Of a stretch of 64,000 bases of DNA, positions 38,898 to 47,637 are shown one piece after another. The first letter of the stretch is position 1. Each line of letters begins with the position of its first letter. The notes beneath the pieces are model-generated. The model was given only the letters and a program-made list of their open reading frames with translations, had not been told where the DNA came from and did not search any database. The stretch comes from Ruegeria atlantica (GTDB lineage: Bacteria; Pseudomonadota; Alphaproteobacteria; Rhodobacterales; Rhodobacteraceae). A program made the position numbers and the translations under genes. Location: assembly GCF_013033965.1 (NCBI RefSeq), contig NZ_WQFE01000003.1, positions 372,001 to 436,000 on the forward strand, given 5' to 3'.

Positions 38898-38970
38898 GGG
38901 TCGCCGCAGCGGGAATGTCAGCGCCGGTGAGAGAAACCAGCTTGGAGGGACCTTCCGCCTACAGCGACCC
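38898..38970. other. Structured intergenic segment, possible degenerate repeat
   Basis: GGGTCGC (38898-38904) pairs with GCGACCC (38964-38970), enclosing GC-rich sequence that can form smaller stems (for example GGT-AACC near 38926-38938). No frame is convincing between trmFO and the crotonase gene. It could be an RNA element or a decayed intergenic repeat. Confidence 0.3.
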
Positions 38971-39075
38971 AAAAGCGCATTTGGGCCGAAGCCATGTCTC
39001 AGCTTTGCCACAGTATGGCCCTTTTGAAAAGTCCAAAATTGCGAACAGTAGCGAAAAATCCCCTAAACAATCTCG

Positions 39076-39861
39076 TTATTGTTCCCAATTTGGCGGTCTT
39101 TTTTCGATAAATGCAGATATTCCTTCTTCAGTATCCCGATGCATCATATTCTGTGCCATTACCTCTCCGGTGTAGGTGTAGGCCTGTTCGATCGGCATAT
39201 CCAATTGCTTGTAAAACGCCTGTTTGCCCACTTTGACGGCTGATCCAAGCTTGTCCGCCAATTGCTCGGCCAGCGCCATCGTTTCGTGTTCCAAAAGCAT
39301 CTCGGGCACCGCGCGGTTAATCAATCCCAGCTCCGCGGCACGGTCAGCCGAAATGAAATCGCCTGTAGTCAGCATCTCAAACGCCTGTTTCCGGGGGATG
39401 TTCCGGCTTAGGGCCACCATGGGGGTTGAGCAGAACAACCCGATATTAACCCCATTTACTCCAAATCGCGTGCCTTCAGCCGCAATGGCCAGATCACAGG
39501 TGGCCACTATTTGACAGCCGGCGGCGGTGGCAATGCCGTGGACCTGCGCGATCACGGGTTGGGGCAGGGTTTGGATCGACAGCATCATCTTGGCGCATCG
39601 TGCGAACAGGTCCTGAAAATAGGCTTTTCCCCCGTCCTCACTCTGACGCCCGGCAGTCATCTGCTTCAGGTCATGCCCCGCGCAAAACGCCTTACCTTCG
39701 CCCGACAGTATCACAACGCGAATACTTGGATCATTGCTCAGGGCGTCGAATTCGGTCTGAAGTGCAGCCAACATCTCATCACTCAGAGCATTCAGGCGTT
39801 CTGGTGCGTTCATTTTCAACCTGGCGACCCCATTCGTGTCGTTACGTTCCAGAATTCCCAT
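39076..39861 (-). CDS. Enoyl-CoA hydratase/isomerase family protein
   Basis: A 261-aa crotonase-fold protein. The oxyanion-hole segments AFCAGHDLKQM and HGIATAAGCQIVATCDLAIAA are intact. The block NIGLFCSTPMVALSRNI with ECHDC3-like spacing follows. The typical catalytic glutamates of enoyl-CoA hydratase are not both obvious, so the exact reaction is open. It could serve beta-oxidation or the CoA steps of DMSP catabolism, but it is not linked to dmdA here. It is divergent from the thioesterase gene with a 58-bp gap. Confidence 0.85.
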   Translation of the reverse strand: MGILERNDTNGVARLKMNAPERLNALSDEMLAALQTEFDALSNDPSIRVVILSGEGKAFCAGHDLKQMTAGRQSEDGGKAYFQDLFARCAKMMLSIQTLPQPVIAQVHGIATAAGCQIVATCDLAIAAEGTRFGVNGVNIGLFCSTPMVALSRNIPRKQAFEMLTTGDFISADRAAELGLINRAVPEMLLEHETMALAEQLADKLGSAVKVGKQAFYKQLDMPIEQAYTYTGEVMAQNMMHRDTEEGISAFIEKRPPNWEQ

Positions 39862-39919
39862 CTTGCTCTCCGATCTGATGTCGGGCCAACTCTAGGGCGG
39901 CAATTCGAGGAGGGGAAGT

Positions 39920-40363
39920 ATGTCGTTGGTTTTGAACCGCGAACAACTGTCAGACTATCTGACCAAGGTGTTTCCGCAGGTTGAACGGGACTTTGTCATA
40001 GACAGCCTGAACGAAAACTCCATCACCATGCGCCTAATGGTCGAGGACAGACACCTGCGTCCAGGAGGGACGGTTTCGGGACCATCAATGTTCGGCCTCG
40101 CTGACGTCAGTGTCTATGCCATGATCCTTGCGTTGAAGGGACGTCAGTCGCTGGCTGTGACGACCGGATGTTCGATGGATTTCATGCGCAAACCTGATGG
40201 TGCCAACGACATGATCGCGCGATGCAGCTTGCTGAAATTGGGCAGGACGCTTGCTGTCGGCGACGTTCTGATGTTCTCGGAAGGCTCTGACAAGCCGGTT
40301 GCGCGGGCAACGATGACCTATTCCTTGCCGCCCGAAGGCTCGGCGGCTGCGGCGTTCGGATAA
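39920..40363 (+). CDS. PaaI-family hotdog thioesterase
   Basis: A 147-aa hotdog-fold protein of the PaaI/YdiI type. The block HLRPGGTVSGPSMFGLADVSVYAMI matches the active-site helix region, with an Asp in GLADVS. These enzymes hydrolyse acyl- or aryl-CoA thioesters. GAGGAGGGG precedes the ATG. It is divergent from the crotonase gene, and the two may act on related CoA esters. A hairpin follows the stop directly. Confidence 0.85.
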   Translation: MSLVLNREQLSDYLTKVFPQVERDFVIDSLNENSITMRLMVEDRHLRPGGTVSGPSMFGLADVSVYAMILALKGRQSLAVTTGCSMDFMRKPDGANDMIARCSLLKLGRTLAVGDVLMFSEGSDKPVARATMTYSLPPEGSAAAAFG

Positions 40364-40368
40364 AAAAG

Positions 40369-40389
40369 GGCCGGGTATGAAACCCGGCC
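40369..40389. terminator. Hairpin terminator between thioesterase and DUF1127 genes
   Basis: GGCCGGGT (40369-40376) pairs with ACCCGGCC (40382-40389). The upstream A-run becomes a T-run on the minus strand, so it works best for the convergent DUF1127 gene. Confidence 0.75.
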
Positions 40390-40422
40390 TAGGAAGAGGT
40401 CCCGATAGGGACTGGGGATATT

Positions 40423-40650
40423 TTAATACTGCCAGAAATAGCGTTTGATCTCGCGGTCAGCTTGAGGGCGGGTCAGGCCCACATCCTTAAGCATCCGATC
40501 GTCCAGCTTTGACAGGTTGACCCTGCTGCGGCGCTGTCGCTCCCACTTTGTGACAGTCGCCGCAAACCGCACGGCCAGCGCGGCGATCATCGGCAGCCGG
40601 GGGCTATCGTTCAGCAGCATGAGGGCGGGGTTGTGCATATGGCGTGTCAT
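40423..40650 (-). CDS. DUF1127 small protein
   Basis: A 75-aa protein whose C-terminal half (WERQRRSRVNLSKLDDRMLKDVGLTRPQADREI) is the arginine-rich DUF1127 domain. In other alphaproteobacteria such proteins influence phosphate, carbon or RNA metabolism; the function here is unknown. A short hydrophobic stretch (LPMIAALAVRFAATV) precedes the domain. AAAGGATACC precedes the ATG. It is divergent from the MocR-type regulator with symmetric sequence between. Confidence 0.88.
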   Translation of the reverse strand: MTRHMHNPALMLLNDSPRLPMIAALAVRFAATVTKWERQRRSRVNLSKLDDRMLKDVGLTRPQADREIKRYFWQY

Positions 40651-40673
40651 CTTGGGTATCCTTTCAAATTGTA

Positions 40674-40730
40674 TTGACACAAAGCATAAGTGTTCGGTAC
40701 ATATGTGTGATACATTCAAGATTGTGTCAA
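40674..40730. promoter_or_regulatory. Inverted repeat TTGACACAA / TTGTGTCAA, candidate operator
   Basis: TTGACACAA (40674-40682) and its exact reverse complement TTGTGTCAA (40722-40730) lie 48 bp apart between the divergent DUF1127 and MocR-type genes. A related GACACAATA occurs inside the start of the regulator gene. They could be sites for autoregulation and looping. Confidence 0.5.
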
Positions 40731-40749
40731 AAGCAAAGGAAGAATTGTA

Positions 40750-42153
40750 ATGGATACAATTTGGCCAGAGGCGCTCCCGAAATCCAAAGGCCCCAAGTAC
40801 ACTCTGGTTGCTGACACAATACGAAAAGCGATTGAGAACAAAGCGCTGGAGGTTGGGGTCAAACTGCCTCCGGTCAGGGAACTTGCGTATCGATTACAAA
40901 TCACGCCTGGCACAGTTGCCCGGGCTTATACAATTCTAACGGAAGAGGGATTGTTACAAGCCGAGGTTGGGCGTGGTACATTTGTCGCCCCTCCAAAATC
41001 ACCGCTTCTGGACGACGTGTGGGCAAGACAACTCCACTTACGTGATGACAAGTACAACGCCGATGTCAGCCTTTTCAGCCCCAGATTGCCGGATGTGGGG
41101 CAAGTGGCGTTGATCAGGGAATGTCTGAAAAAAGTGTCGCACGCCGATCCGCGGTTGCTGATGAACTACCCGACGCGCGATGCGTACCAACCCATGCGCG
41201 AGGCGGTCGTTGAATGGCTCTCGGACCTGCCACTTGGCGTGTTGACCCATGATGATGTTGTTCTGACGCATGGTGGTCAAAACGGCCTTTGCCTGGTGTT
41301 TCAAACGATCCTGAGGGGCCCAAGGCCGGTCGTTCTTGTCGAGGATCTTTCATATGCCGGTTTCCGCCGGGCAGGAGAGTTGATGCGGGCCGAGGTTGTC
41401 GGCGTGAAAATGGACAAATGGGGGATCGACCCGCAAGCCATGGATCACGTCTTGCGCCAGACATCTGCGCAAGCAGTCTGCGTTTCACCCGAAGTGCAAA
41501 ATCCCACCGGCACACACACGCCGTTGGAGCGCCGAAAAGAGGTTGTCGAAGTCGCCCGCCGCTATGATTTGCAGATCATCGAAGACGATTGTTATCGAAT
41601 GGGGGACGCGCGCGAGCCCAGTTATCGTGCGCTGGCGCCTGAACGGGGCTGGCATGTATCGTCTATTTCTAAAATCCTGACACCGGCCTTGCGCGTTGGA
41701 TTTGCCATTGCGCCGCGCGAACGCAGTGTCGACCTGAGGCGCTCAGCCGAATATGGCTATTTCGGATTGGCGCAACCGCTTGCTGAACTGACCCGGCTTC
41801 TACTCTCCGACCCGCGAACACGGCAGATCGCAAAAGATGTCCGGGTCCGGATGGGGGATTATGTCAGGGTGACAGTCAATGCGTTGGGGGGCTTTGATCT
41901 GAATTGGGCACCGGATGTTCCGTTTGTCTGGCTGAACCTGCCATCCGGCTGGCGCGCAGCCGCGTTTAGCCGTGCGGCCGAGCGCGAGGGTATTCAGCTG
42001 CGGTCTGCAGACGAGTTCGCCCTGCGGGACGGGCGGGCCCCCAATGCCGTACGCATCGCAATGAACGGTCACGTGTCGCTGGAACGCTTCGAGGCCGCAA
42101 TGCAGCGCCTCAGGGCGCTGCTGGATAATCCGCCGGAACAGATCAGCGTCTGA
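40750..42153 (+). CDS. MocR-type regulator (GntR DNA-binding plus aminotransferase domain)
   Basis: A 467-aa fusion. Residues about 15-80 form a GntR winged helix (LPPVRELAYRLQITPGTVARAYTIL). From about 110 onward it is an aminotransferase class I fold, with the PLP-lysine block SSISKILTPALRVGF and EVQNPTGTHTP. MocR proteins use PLP-linked ligands to control transport or amino-acid genes. No obvious metabolic target is adjacent; the divergent DUF1127 gene and itself are the likely targets. Confidence 0.92.
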   Translation: MDTIWPEALPKSKGPKYTLVADTIRKAIENKALEVGVKLPPVRELAYRLQITPGTVARAYTILTEEGLLQAEVGRGTFVAPPKSPLLDDVWARQLHLRDDKYNADVSLFSPRLPDVGQVALIRECLKKVSHADPRLLMNYPTRDAYQPMREAVVEWLSDLPLGVLTHDDVVLTHGGQNGLCLVFQTILRGPRPVVLVEDLSYAGFRRAGELMRAEVVGVKMDKWGIDPQAMDHVLRQTSAQAVCVSPEVQNPTGTHTPLERRKEVVEVARRYDLQIIEDDCYRMGDAREPSYRALAPERGWHVSSISKILTPALRVGFAIAPRERSVDLRRSAEYGYFGLAQPLAELTRLLLSDPRTRQIAKDVRVRMGDYVRVTVNALGGFDLNWAPDVPFVWLNLPSGWRAAAFSRAAEREGIQLRSADEFALRDGRAPNAVRIAMNGHVSLERFEAAMQRLRALLDNPPEQISV

Positions 42154-42157
42154 CGGT

Positions 42158-42520
42158 TCAACCCAATGGTTCAGGGTCCCCAAAGAACCCGGCCAGATGT
42201 GCGATCTTTCCCTCGGCATCCAAACGCGCAAAATCATGTCCGGCGACAACGATGCTGCCATCGGGACCAACCAGGCGCCAATTGAAATGGATGACATCGT
42301 TGTGGCCGTTGGCCTTGCTGGTCAGCTCAAGCTTGCCGCCTGTGCTCTGCGCAACTTCTCCAATATGATCGCAGAGGTTTGACCGGCCCTTCACCTTGGC
42401 CATGGGATCGACATATATGCCATCTTCGGCAAAACAACGCGCCAGAATCTCAATCCGTTTTCCCCGGTCTGCTTCTTGCCATGCGGCCCCGTAGTCGGTC
42501 ACGGTTTGTTGCCAGTTCAT
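42158..42520 (-). CDS. SnoaL/NTF2-like protein
   Basis: A 120-aa single-domain NTF2-like protein: an N-terminal helical part (YGAAWQEADRGKRIEILARCFAEDG) and a beta-sheet part with VIHFNWRLVGPDGSIVVAGHDFARLD. Function cannot be assigned beyond a small-molecule-binding fold. It is convergent with the MocR-type gene, with only 4 bp between the stops. A second, longer SnoaL-like gene is at 9.0 kb. Confidence 0.75.
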   Translation of the reverse strand: MNWQQTVTDYGAAWQEADRGKRIEILARCFAEDGIYVDPMAKVKGRSNLCDHIGEVAQSTGGKLELTSKANGHNDVIHFNWRLVGPDGSIVVAGHDFARLDAEGKIAHLAGFFGDPEPLG

Positions 42521-42661
42521 TTCGCGGTTTCTCCCATATCGGATGTTACCAGGTTATTTAACGTTCACTCTGTATGACGATTTACGTGATGGTAGATGGG
42601 GTAAATTAATACCTATTTTTTAACCAATTGATTTTCCATAATTTAAATAGGATTAGTGCGG

Positions 42662-42690
42662 TTGACCTGCGCGGCGCGGCCTTCTAAATA
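42662..42690 (+). promoter_or_regulatory. rplM promoter
   Basis: TTGACC (42662-42667) and TAAATA (42685-42690) are separated by exactly 17 bp, upstream of rplM. A leader hairpin GACCGC/GCGGTC (42707-42729) follows before the ATG. Confidence 0.75.
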
Positions 42691-42756
42691 CGCTCCATCG
42701 AATTCGGACCGCTCCGCACGGGGGCGGTCTTTCACATCAAACAGGACTATCCTGCC

Positions 42757-43215
42757 ATGAAAACCTTTTCTGCAACACCTGCAGACATCGACAAGAAATG
42801 GATCCTGATCGACGCCGAGGGCGTTGTTCTGGGCCGTCTTGCCTCGATCGTCGCCATGCGCCTGCGTGGCAAGCACAAAGCGTCGTTCACCCCGAACATG
42901 GACATGGGCGACAACGTCATCGTAATCAACGCTGACAAAATCCAGATGACCGGCAAGAAGCGCGAAGAGAACTTCTACTGGCACACTGGCCACCCGGGCG
43001 GCATCAAGTCGCGCACCAAGCAGCAGATCCTTGAGGGTGCGCACCCCGAGCGCGTCGTGACCCAAGCGGTTAAGCGCATGCTGCCGGGCAACCGTCTGGC
43101 GCGTCAGCAGATGACCAACCTGCGCGTCTATGCCGGTGCCGAGCATCCCCATGAGGCGCAAGCGCCCGAAGTTCTGGACGTTAAGTCCATGAACAAGAAA
43201 AACACCCGGAGCTAA
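42757..43215 (+). CDS. rplM: Ribosomal protein L13
   Basis: A 152-aa large-subunit protein. It starts [19 protein letters not shown] and carries the [18 protein letters not shown] and [12 protein letters not shown] blocks. Together with rpsI it forms the conserved rplM-rpsI operon, with 6 bp between. A strong promoter and a leader hairpin precede it. Length is slightly longer than E. coli L13 (142). Confidence 0.98.
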   Translation: MKTFSATPADIDKKWILIDAEGVVLGRLASIVAMRLRGKHKASFTPNMDMGDNVIVINADKIQMTGKKREENFYWHTGHPGGIKSRTKQQILEGAHPERVVTQAVKRMLPGNRLARQQMTNLRVYAGAEHPHEAQAPEVLDVKSMNKKNTRS

Positions 43216-43221
43216 TGACCG

Positions 43222-43707
43222 ATGGCTGATCAGATCAATACTCTCGAAGAGCTGAGCGCCGTCGCAGGCGTTGAAACCGTGGCCGAAGAAGTCATCGTGC
43301 GTGAACCCGTACGTGATGAACTGGGCCGTTCGTACGCCACCGGCAAGCGTAAAGACGCTGTTGCCCGCGTTTGGATCAAGCCGGGTTCCGGCAAGGTCAC
43401 CGTGAACGGCAAAGATCAGGACAAGTATTTCGCCCGTCCCGTTCTGCAGCTGATCCTGCGCCAGCCGTTCCAGGTTGCCGGTGTTGAAGGTGAATTCGAC
43501 GTGGTCGCAACCGTCAAAGGCGGTGGCCTGACCGGTCAGGCCGGTGCGGTCAAGCACGGCATCTCGAAAGCGCTGCAGCTGTACGATCCGTCCCTGCGTG
43601 GTGCTCTGAAAGCTGCTGGCTTCCTGACCCGCGACAGCCGCGTTGTGGAACGTAAGAAATACGGTAAGCGCAAAGCGCGTCGTTCGTTCCAGTTCTCGAA
43701 GCGTTAA
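43222..43707 (+). CDS. rpsI: Ribosomal protein S9
   Basis: A 161-aa small-subunit protein. The conserved core begins [19 protein letters not shown] and ends in the basic [18 protein letters not shown] tail that reaches the decoding centre tRNAs. An acidic N-terminal extension of about 35 residues, as in other alphaproteobacteria, makes it longer than E. coli S9 (130). A perfect terminator follows. Confidence 0.98.
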   Translation: MADQINTLEELSAVAGVETVAEEVIVREPVRDELGRSYATGKRKDAVARVWIKPGSGKVTVNGKDQDKYFARPVLQLILRQPFQVAGVEGEFDVVATVKGGGLTGQAGAVKHGISKALQLYDPSLRGALKAAGFLTRDSRVVERKKYGKRKARRSFQFSKR

Positions 43708-43730
43708 TTCGCTGCCGAGTGCACAAATTC

Positions 43731-43758
43731 AAAGGGCTCGCATTTGCGAGCCCTTTTT
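43731..43758 (+). terminator. Intrinsic terminator of rplM-rpsI
   Basis: AAAGGGCTCGCA (43731-43742) and TGCGAGCCCTTT (43745-43756) form a near-perfect stem followed by a T-run. It also lies downstream of the convergent substrate-binding protein gene. Confidence 0.88.
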
Positions 43759-43780
43759 CGTTTGAGATGTAGATTGGACG

Positions 43781-44941
43781 CTATTCTTCGTACACCATCT
43801 TCCAGGCACCGTTTTCGACAACGTTCACATAGACTGAATCGGCCCCCTGATGGTCATCAGGTCCAAAGGTCATGTGGTTTCCGACCAGTTCATCCTGATA
43901 GTCCAGCGTTTCCATGGCCGCGATAAAGCTTTCATGAGTCAGATCGGGGCCAGCAGCCTCAAGCGCTTTGACCATCGTTTCAGCAGCAGAATATCCCAGC
44001 ATTGCGAACCCGACGGGATCTTCACCGGTTGCCGCTTTATACTCTTCAATAAAGGCGGCAGGGGCAGGTTCATCGGCTCGGGACCACAGATCTTGCCAGG
44101 ATGCGGCGGCATAAAACCCGTCGGTCACACCGCCCGGCACTTGTGCAACGACGGTCAGGAAGCTGGCCGAGGTGCCAAGGAATTTCATATCCGCAAGGCC
44201 CATCTTTTTGGCGGTGCCGACAACGGTAATGGCCTGACGTACGCCCAGAGCGATCGTTACGATATCGCAGCCTTCTTCTTTGAGCTTGCTGAGTGAGCCC
44301 ACGAAATCCGTTTCATCGGGTTTGTGCGTGGTCTCGGCGACGAAAGCGATACCGGCTTCTTCGGCACCGGCCTTGGTGCCTTCGACGATTTCCTCACCAA
44401 AATCGGTTGGCAGATACATCGAACACACGGACTGACCGCCAAACTGCTCAGCGAGATATTTCACACCGACACGGCTTTGGTCGAAATATGTGGAAAAGGC
44501 CGTGAACTTGTTGTCCATCGGCTCCTGCAACATCTGCCGTGCAGCTGACAAAGGGGCGACATTGGGAATACCTTTTGGATCCAACAGCTTGAACCCCGCG
44601 ACATTCATCGGCGTTCCCAGCGACTGCAGCATTGCGAACACCTTGTCGCGGTTCAGCAGCTTGTTATAGCCCTGCATCGCACGCGGCATCTGATACCCAT
44701 TGTCCTCGACAACATAGCGGATCGTCCGCCCGTGTATGCCACCATTAGCGTTCACGCGGTCAAACACCACATTTGCGCCCTTGGTCGCCGGAACACCGAC
44801 GGCTGCGAAGATACCGCTCAGGTCATTGACCGACCCGATGATGATCTCATCATCCGTGACACCTTGGGTCTGTGCATTGGCAAGGGTCGCCGAAGCCGTC
44901 AAAGCGGTGGCCGCCGCCAGCCGCATGATCACATTCTTCAT
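43781..44941 (-). CDS. Branched-chain-type ABC transporter substrate-binding protein
   Basis: A 386-aa periplasmic protein with a signal peptide (core RLAAATALTASATLANA, cut near ANA-QT). The mature part is a type I two-lobe binding protein of the Leu/Ile/Val family: DEIIIGSVNDLSGIFAAVG, NANGGIHGRTIRYVVEDNGY, then a typical C-lobe. It is the last gene of the transporter operon. Family members also bind aromatic or carboxylic acids, and the acyl-CoA ligase next to it suggests such a substrate rather than an amino acid. Confidence 0.92.
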   Translation of the reverse strand: MKNVIMRLAAATALTASATLANAQTQGVTDDEIIIGSVNDLSGIFAAVGVPATKGANVVFDRVNANGGIHGRTIRYVVEDNGYQMPRAMQGYNKLLNRDKVFAMLQSLGTPMNVAGFKLLDPKGIPNVAPLSAARQMLQEPMDNKFTAFSTYFDQSRVGVKYLAEQFGGQSVCSMYLPTDFGEEIVEGTKAGAEEAGIAFVAETTHKPDETDFVGSLSKLKEEGCDIVTIALGVRQAITVVGTAKKMGLADMKFLGTSASFLTVVAQVPGGVTDGFYAAASWQDLWSRADEPAPAAFIEEYKAATGEDPVGFAMLGYSAAETMVKALEAAGPDLTHESFIAAMETLDYQDELVGNHMTFGPDDHQGADSVYVNVVENGAWKMVYEE

Positions 44942-44971
44942 CTTTCTCCTCCCTTTAGGTTATCTCTTTTG

Positions 44972-46858
44972 TTAATTGTACATGTCTTCAATAAGATGGC
45001 CGTGTTTCTTTTCGACAAAACTGCGTTTCAGCTTCATCGTTGCAGTCAGTTCATCGTCATCTGCGGTCAGAAGTACATCAATCAGGCGAAAGTCCTTGAT
45101 CTGCTCGACCCGTGCAAAATCCTTGTTCACCGCGTCGATTTCCCCCTGAATCTGATCTTTGATTTCAGGGGCCGCACAGAGGGATGCAAAATTTGAAAAC
45201 GGAATCTTCCGATCCTGCGCAAATTTTTCGACGTTTTCCTGATCAATCATGATCAGCGCGGTCAGGAACTTTCGCTTGTCACCGATTATCACCGCATCCG
45301 AGATGTAGTGGCTGAATTTCAACCGGCTTTCGATCTCAGCCGGGGTGATGTTCTTGCCGCCAGCAGTGATGATGATGTCTTTCATGCGGCCTGAGATGGT
45401 GACGTAACCATCCTCATCGATATAGCCCAGATCCCCGGTTCGCAGCCAACCATCGGCAGTGAACGTTTCGGCCGTCTTGGCGTTGTTACGCCAATATCCC
45501 TGAAAGACGTTGAGCCCCTTTAGCTGAATCTCACCGTCGTCGGATATCCGGATGTCATTTCCGGGAACCGCGCGTCCGATGGTTCCGACCTTGTTGTTTT
45601 CGATTGTGTTAAGCGTCGCCAAGCCCGAGGTTTCGGTCATCCCGAACCCTTCGACCAACGGCACGCCAATGGCCCAGTACCATTTTAACAGGTCCGTCGA
45701 AATTGGGGCCGCGCCCGAGCCGCCGCGACGCATCTTGTCCATCCCCAACATACGGCGCAAATTACGCAGAACCAGCCTGTCCCACACCCAGAACTGTGCA
45801 GCAACGCCAGCAGGAACGGGTTCGCCAGCCAATATGTATTCCGCGCGCTTGAACCCCGCTTTCAGCGCCATGCCAAAGGCTGCGCGGCCAGTGGGCGTTG
45901 CGTCCTGCGTCATGATCTGAACGTACGAATAGATCTTTTCCCAAACCCGTGGAACGGCCGTGAAGGTGGACGGTGAGATTTCTTGCAGGTTTGCAAACAC
46001 CGTCTCGGGGCTTTCGGCAAAGTTAACGACGCATTTTGCAGCCAGCGGGAAATAGATTGAAACGTCGCGTTCAAGGATATGGCACAGCGGCAGAAAACAC
46101 AGTTGTTCGTCTGTCTCGAGCGCGGGCAGAGCATGCGCTCCACATTCAATCGCAGCCAGAATGTTTTCGTGGCTCAGCATCGCGCCTTTCGGCATTCCTG
46201 TGGTGCCCGAGGTGTAAATCAGAAGTGCTGTGTCCTGCGGTGATGCCAGAGCTATCTCTGCCTCAAAACGATCGGGTTCTTCAGCCTCTGCCTGCTGGCC
46301 CAAAGTATATAGCGCGTCGATCATCATACAGCGCGCGTGGTCCAGATCGTGCAGTCCCTCATCGTCCAGAATGATGACATTCAGAAGACCGGGAACCTCA
46401 TCTTCGACCTGCAGGAACTTGTCCAACTGCTCTTCGTTCTCGACGATCAGAAAGCGGCTGTCGCTGTCATTGATCAGGTATTTCAGTTGGTTGGCAGAGT
46501 CGGTGGTATAGACGCCCGACGCGATGCCCCCAACGGCCTGAATGCCCATATCGAACCAGGCCCATTCTTTGCAGTCCTCTGACAGGATCGAGACAACCTC
46601 GCCACGCTGCAGTCCGAGTTTGCGTAAAGCCAGACCAATCCACTTGGCGTGCTGCCAGTAGTCCGCCCAGGAATACGACCTCCAGATGCCAAGGTCCTTT
46701 TCGCGGTGGGCCGTGCGTTCGCCAAGTTCGGCGCAGCGTTTCCGGAACAGCTCGCAGATCGTCGTACATTCATCGACACAAACCGGGCGCTGGCCGGGGG
46801 TTGCGTTCAGGCGAACGCCGTTGACCGTGATCTGAGGGGGCAGGGTGCTGATATTCAT
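44972..46858 (-). CDS. Long-chain acyl-CoA synthetase-like AMP-binding enzyme
   Basis: A 628-aa AMP-forming ligase: P-loop LLIYTSGTTGMPKGAM, the GFGMTETSG segment, the GWLRTGDLGYIDEDG aspartate, and the GGKNITPAEIE loop near the C-terminus. Size and the AAKCVVNFAES region fit long-chain (FadD15-type) synthetases. ATG at 46858 follows GGAGGTGAGCCAG; a GTG five codons up is less likely. It sits between livF (5 bp) and the binding-protein gene (30 bp), so it may activate the imported acid to its CoA ester. Confidence 0.9.
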   Translation of the reverse strand: MNISTLPPQITVNGVRLNATPGQRPVCVDECTTICELFRKRCAELGERTAHREKDLGIWRSYSWADYWQHAKWIGLALRKLGLQRGEVVSILSEDCKEWAWFDMGIQAVGGIASGVYTTDSANQLKYLINDSDSRFLIVENEEQLDKFLQVEDEVPGLLNVIILDDEGLHDLDHARCMMIDALYTLGQQAEAEEPDRFEAEIALASPQDTALLIYTSGTTGMPKGAMLSHENILAAIECGAHALPALETDEQLCFLPLCHILERDVSIYFPLAAKCVVNFAESPETVFANLQEISPSTFTAVPRVWEKIYSYVQIMTQDATPTGRAAFGMALKAGFKRAEYILAGEPVPAGVAAQFWVWDRLVLRNLRRMLGMDKMRRGGSGAAPISTDLLKWYWAIGVPLVEGFGMTETSGLATLNTIENNKVGTIGRAVPGNDIRISDDGEIQLKGLNVFQGYWRNNAKTAETFTADGWLRTGDLGYIDEDGYVTISGRMKDIIITAGGKNITPAEIESRLKFSHYISDAVIIGDKRKFLTALIMIDQENVEKFAQDRKIPFSNFASLCAAPEIKDQIQGEIDAVNKDFARVEQIKDFRLIDVLLTADDDELTATMKLKRSFVEKKHGHLIEDMYN

Positions 46859-46863
46859 CTGGC

Positions 46864-47637
46864 TCACCTCCACGTTTTTTTCCGCTTCCAGCGGCGGTTT
46901 TCGCGCGCGCCTTCCTCCTGCACGCCCAGATAGAAGTTCTGGATGTCCTCGGACTGCATCAAAACATCCGCCGCGCCATCCATGACGATGCGCCCGACCT
47001 CCATCACATAGCCATGATGGGCCAACTCCAAGGCGGCGTTGGCATTCTGTTCGACCAGCATCATGGTCATGTTCTGTTCATCGTTCAGACGCTTGAGGAT
47101 GCCGAAAATCTCTTGCACCAGCAGCGGTGACAGACCCAGAGATGGCTCATCCAACAGCATGATCTTTGGGTTGGCCATCAAACCACGACCAATCGCCAGC
47201 ATCTGTTGCTGACCGCCGGACAGGGTGCCAGCCTCTTGATTGCGGCGTTCTTTGAGGATCGGAAAGTACGAGAACACCAGATCCCGGTCGTGGTCGATCT
47301 GGCCCTTGTCTTTCAGGGTATAGGCTCCAAGGCTAAGGTTTTCGTCGACCGTCAGCAGCGGGAACACCTCACGCCCTTCCGGCACATGAACGATACCTTT
47401 TTGAACGACTTTATGCGGCTCTGCCCCCTGAATTTCGTCGCCATCGAAAGTGATTTTGCCCTTTTCCGGGTCCATCACGCCGGAAACGGTTTTCATCAGG
47501 GTCGTCTTACCCGCGCCATTCGCACCAAGGATCGAGACAATCTTGCCCGGATGCACATCCAGAGAGACCCCCCGTATCGCCATAATAGGACCATAGAAGC
47601 TTTCGACATTACGGACTGTCAGTATCGGCGTGTTCAT
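46864..47637 (-). CDS. livF: Branched-chain-type ABC transporter ATPase LivF
   Basis: A 257-aa ATPase with Walker A GANGAGKTT, signature LSGGQQQM and Walker B IMLLDEPS. The short form with an EGREVFPLLTV segment is typical of LivF. A basic C-terminal tail (ENRRWKRKKTWR) extends beyond the usual end. Its start overlaps the livG stop (ATGA). Confidence 0.93.
   Translation of the reverse strand: MNTPILTVRNVESFYGPIMAIRGVSLDVHPGKIVSILGANGAGKTTLMKTVSGVMDPEKGKITFDGDEIQGAEPHKVVQKGIVHVPEGREVFPLLTVDENLSLGAYTLKDKGQIDHDRDLVFSYFPILKERRNQEAGTLSGGQQQMLAIGRGLMANPKIMLLDEPSLGLSPLLVQEIFGILKRLNDEQNMTMMLVEQNANAALELAHHGYVMEVGRIVMDGAADVLMQSEDIQNFYLGVQEEGARENRRWKRKKTWR

Noticed and set aside
38915..39175. 86-codon + strand frame between trmFO and the crotonase gene
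   Set aside because: No ribosome binding site and no recognisable pattern; its second half is antisense to the crotonase gene.
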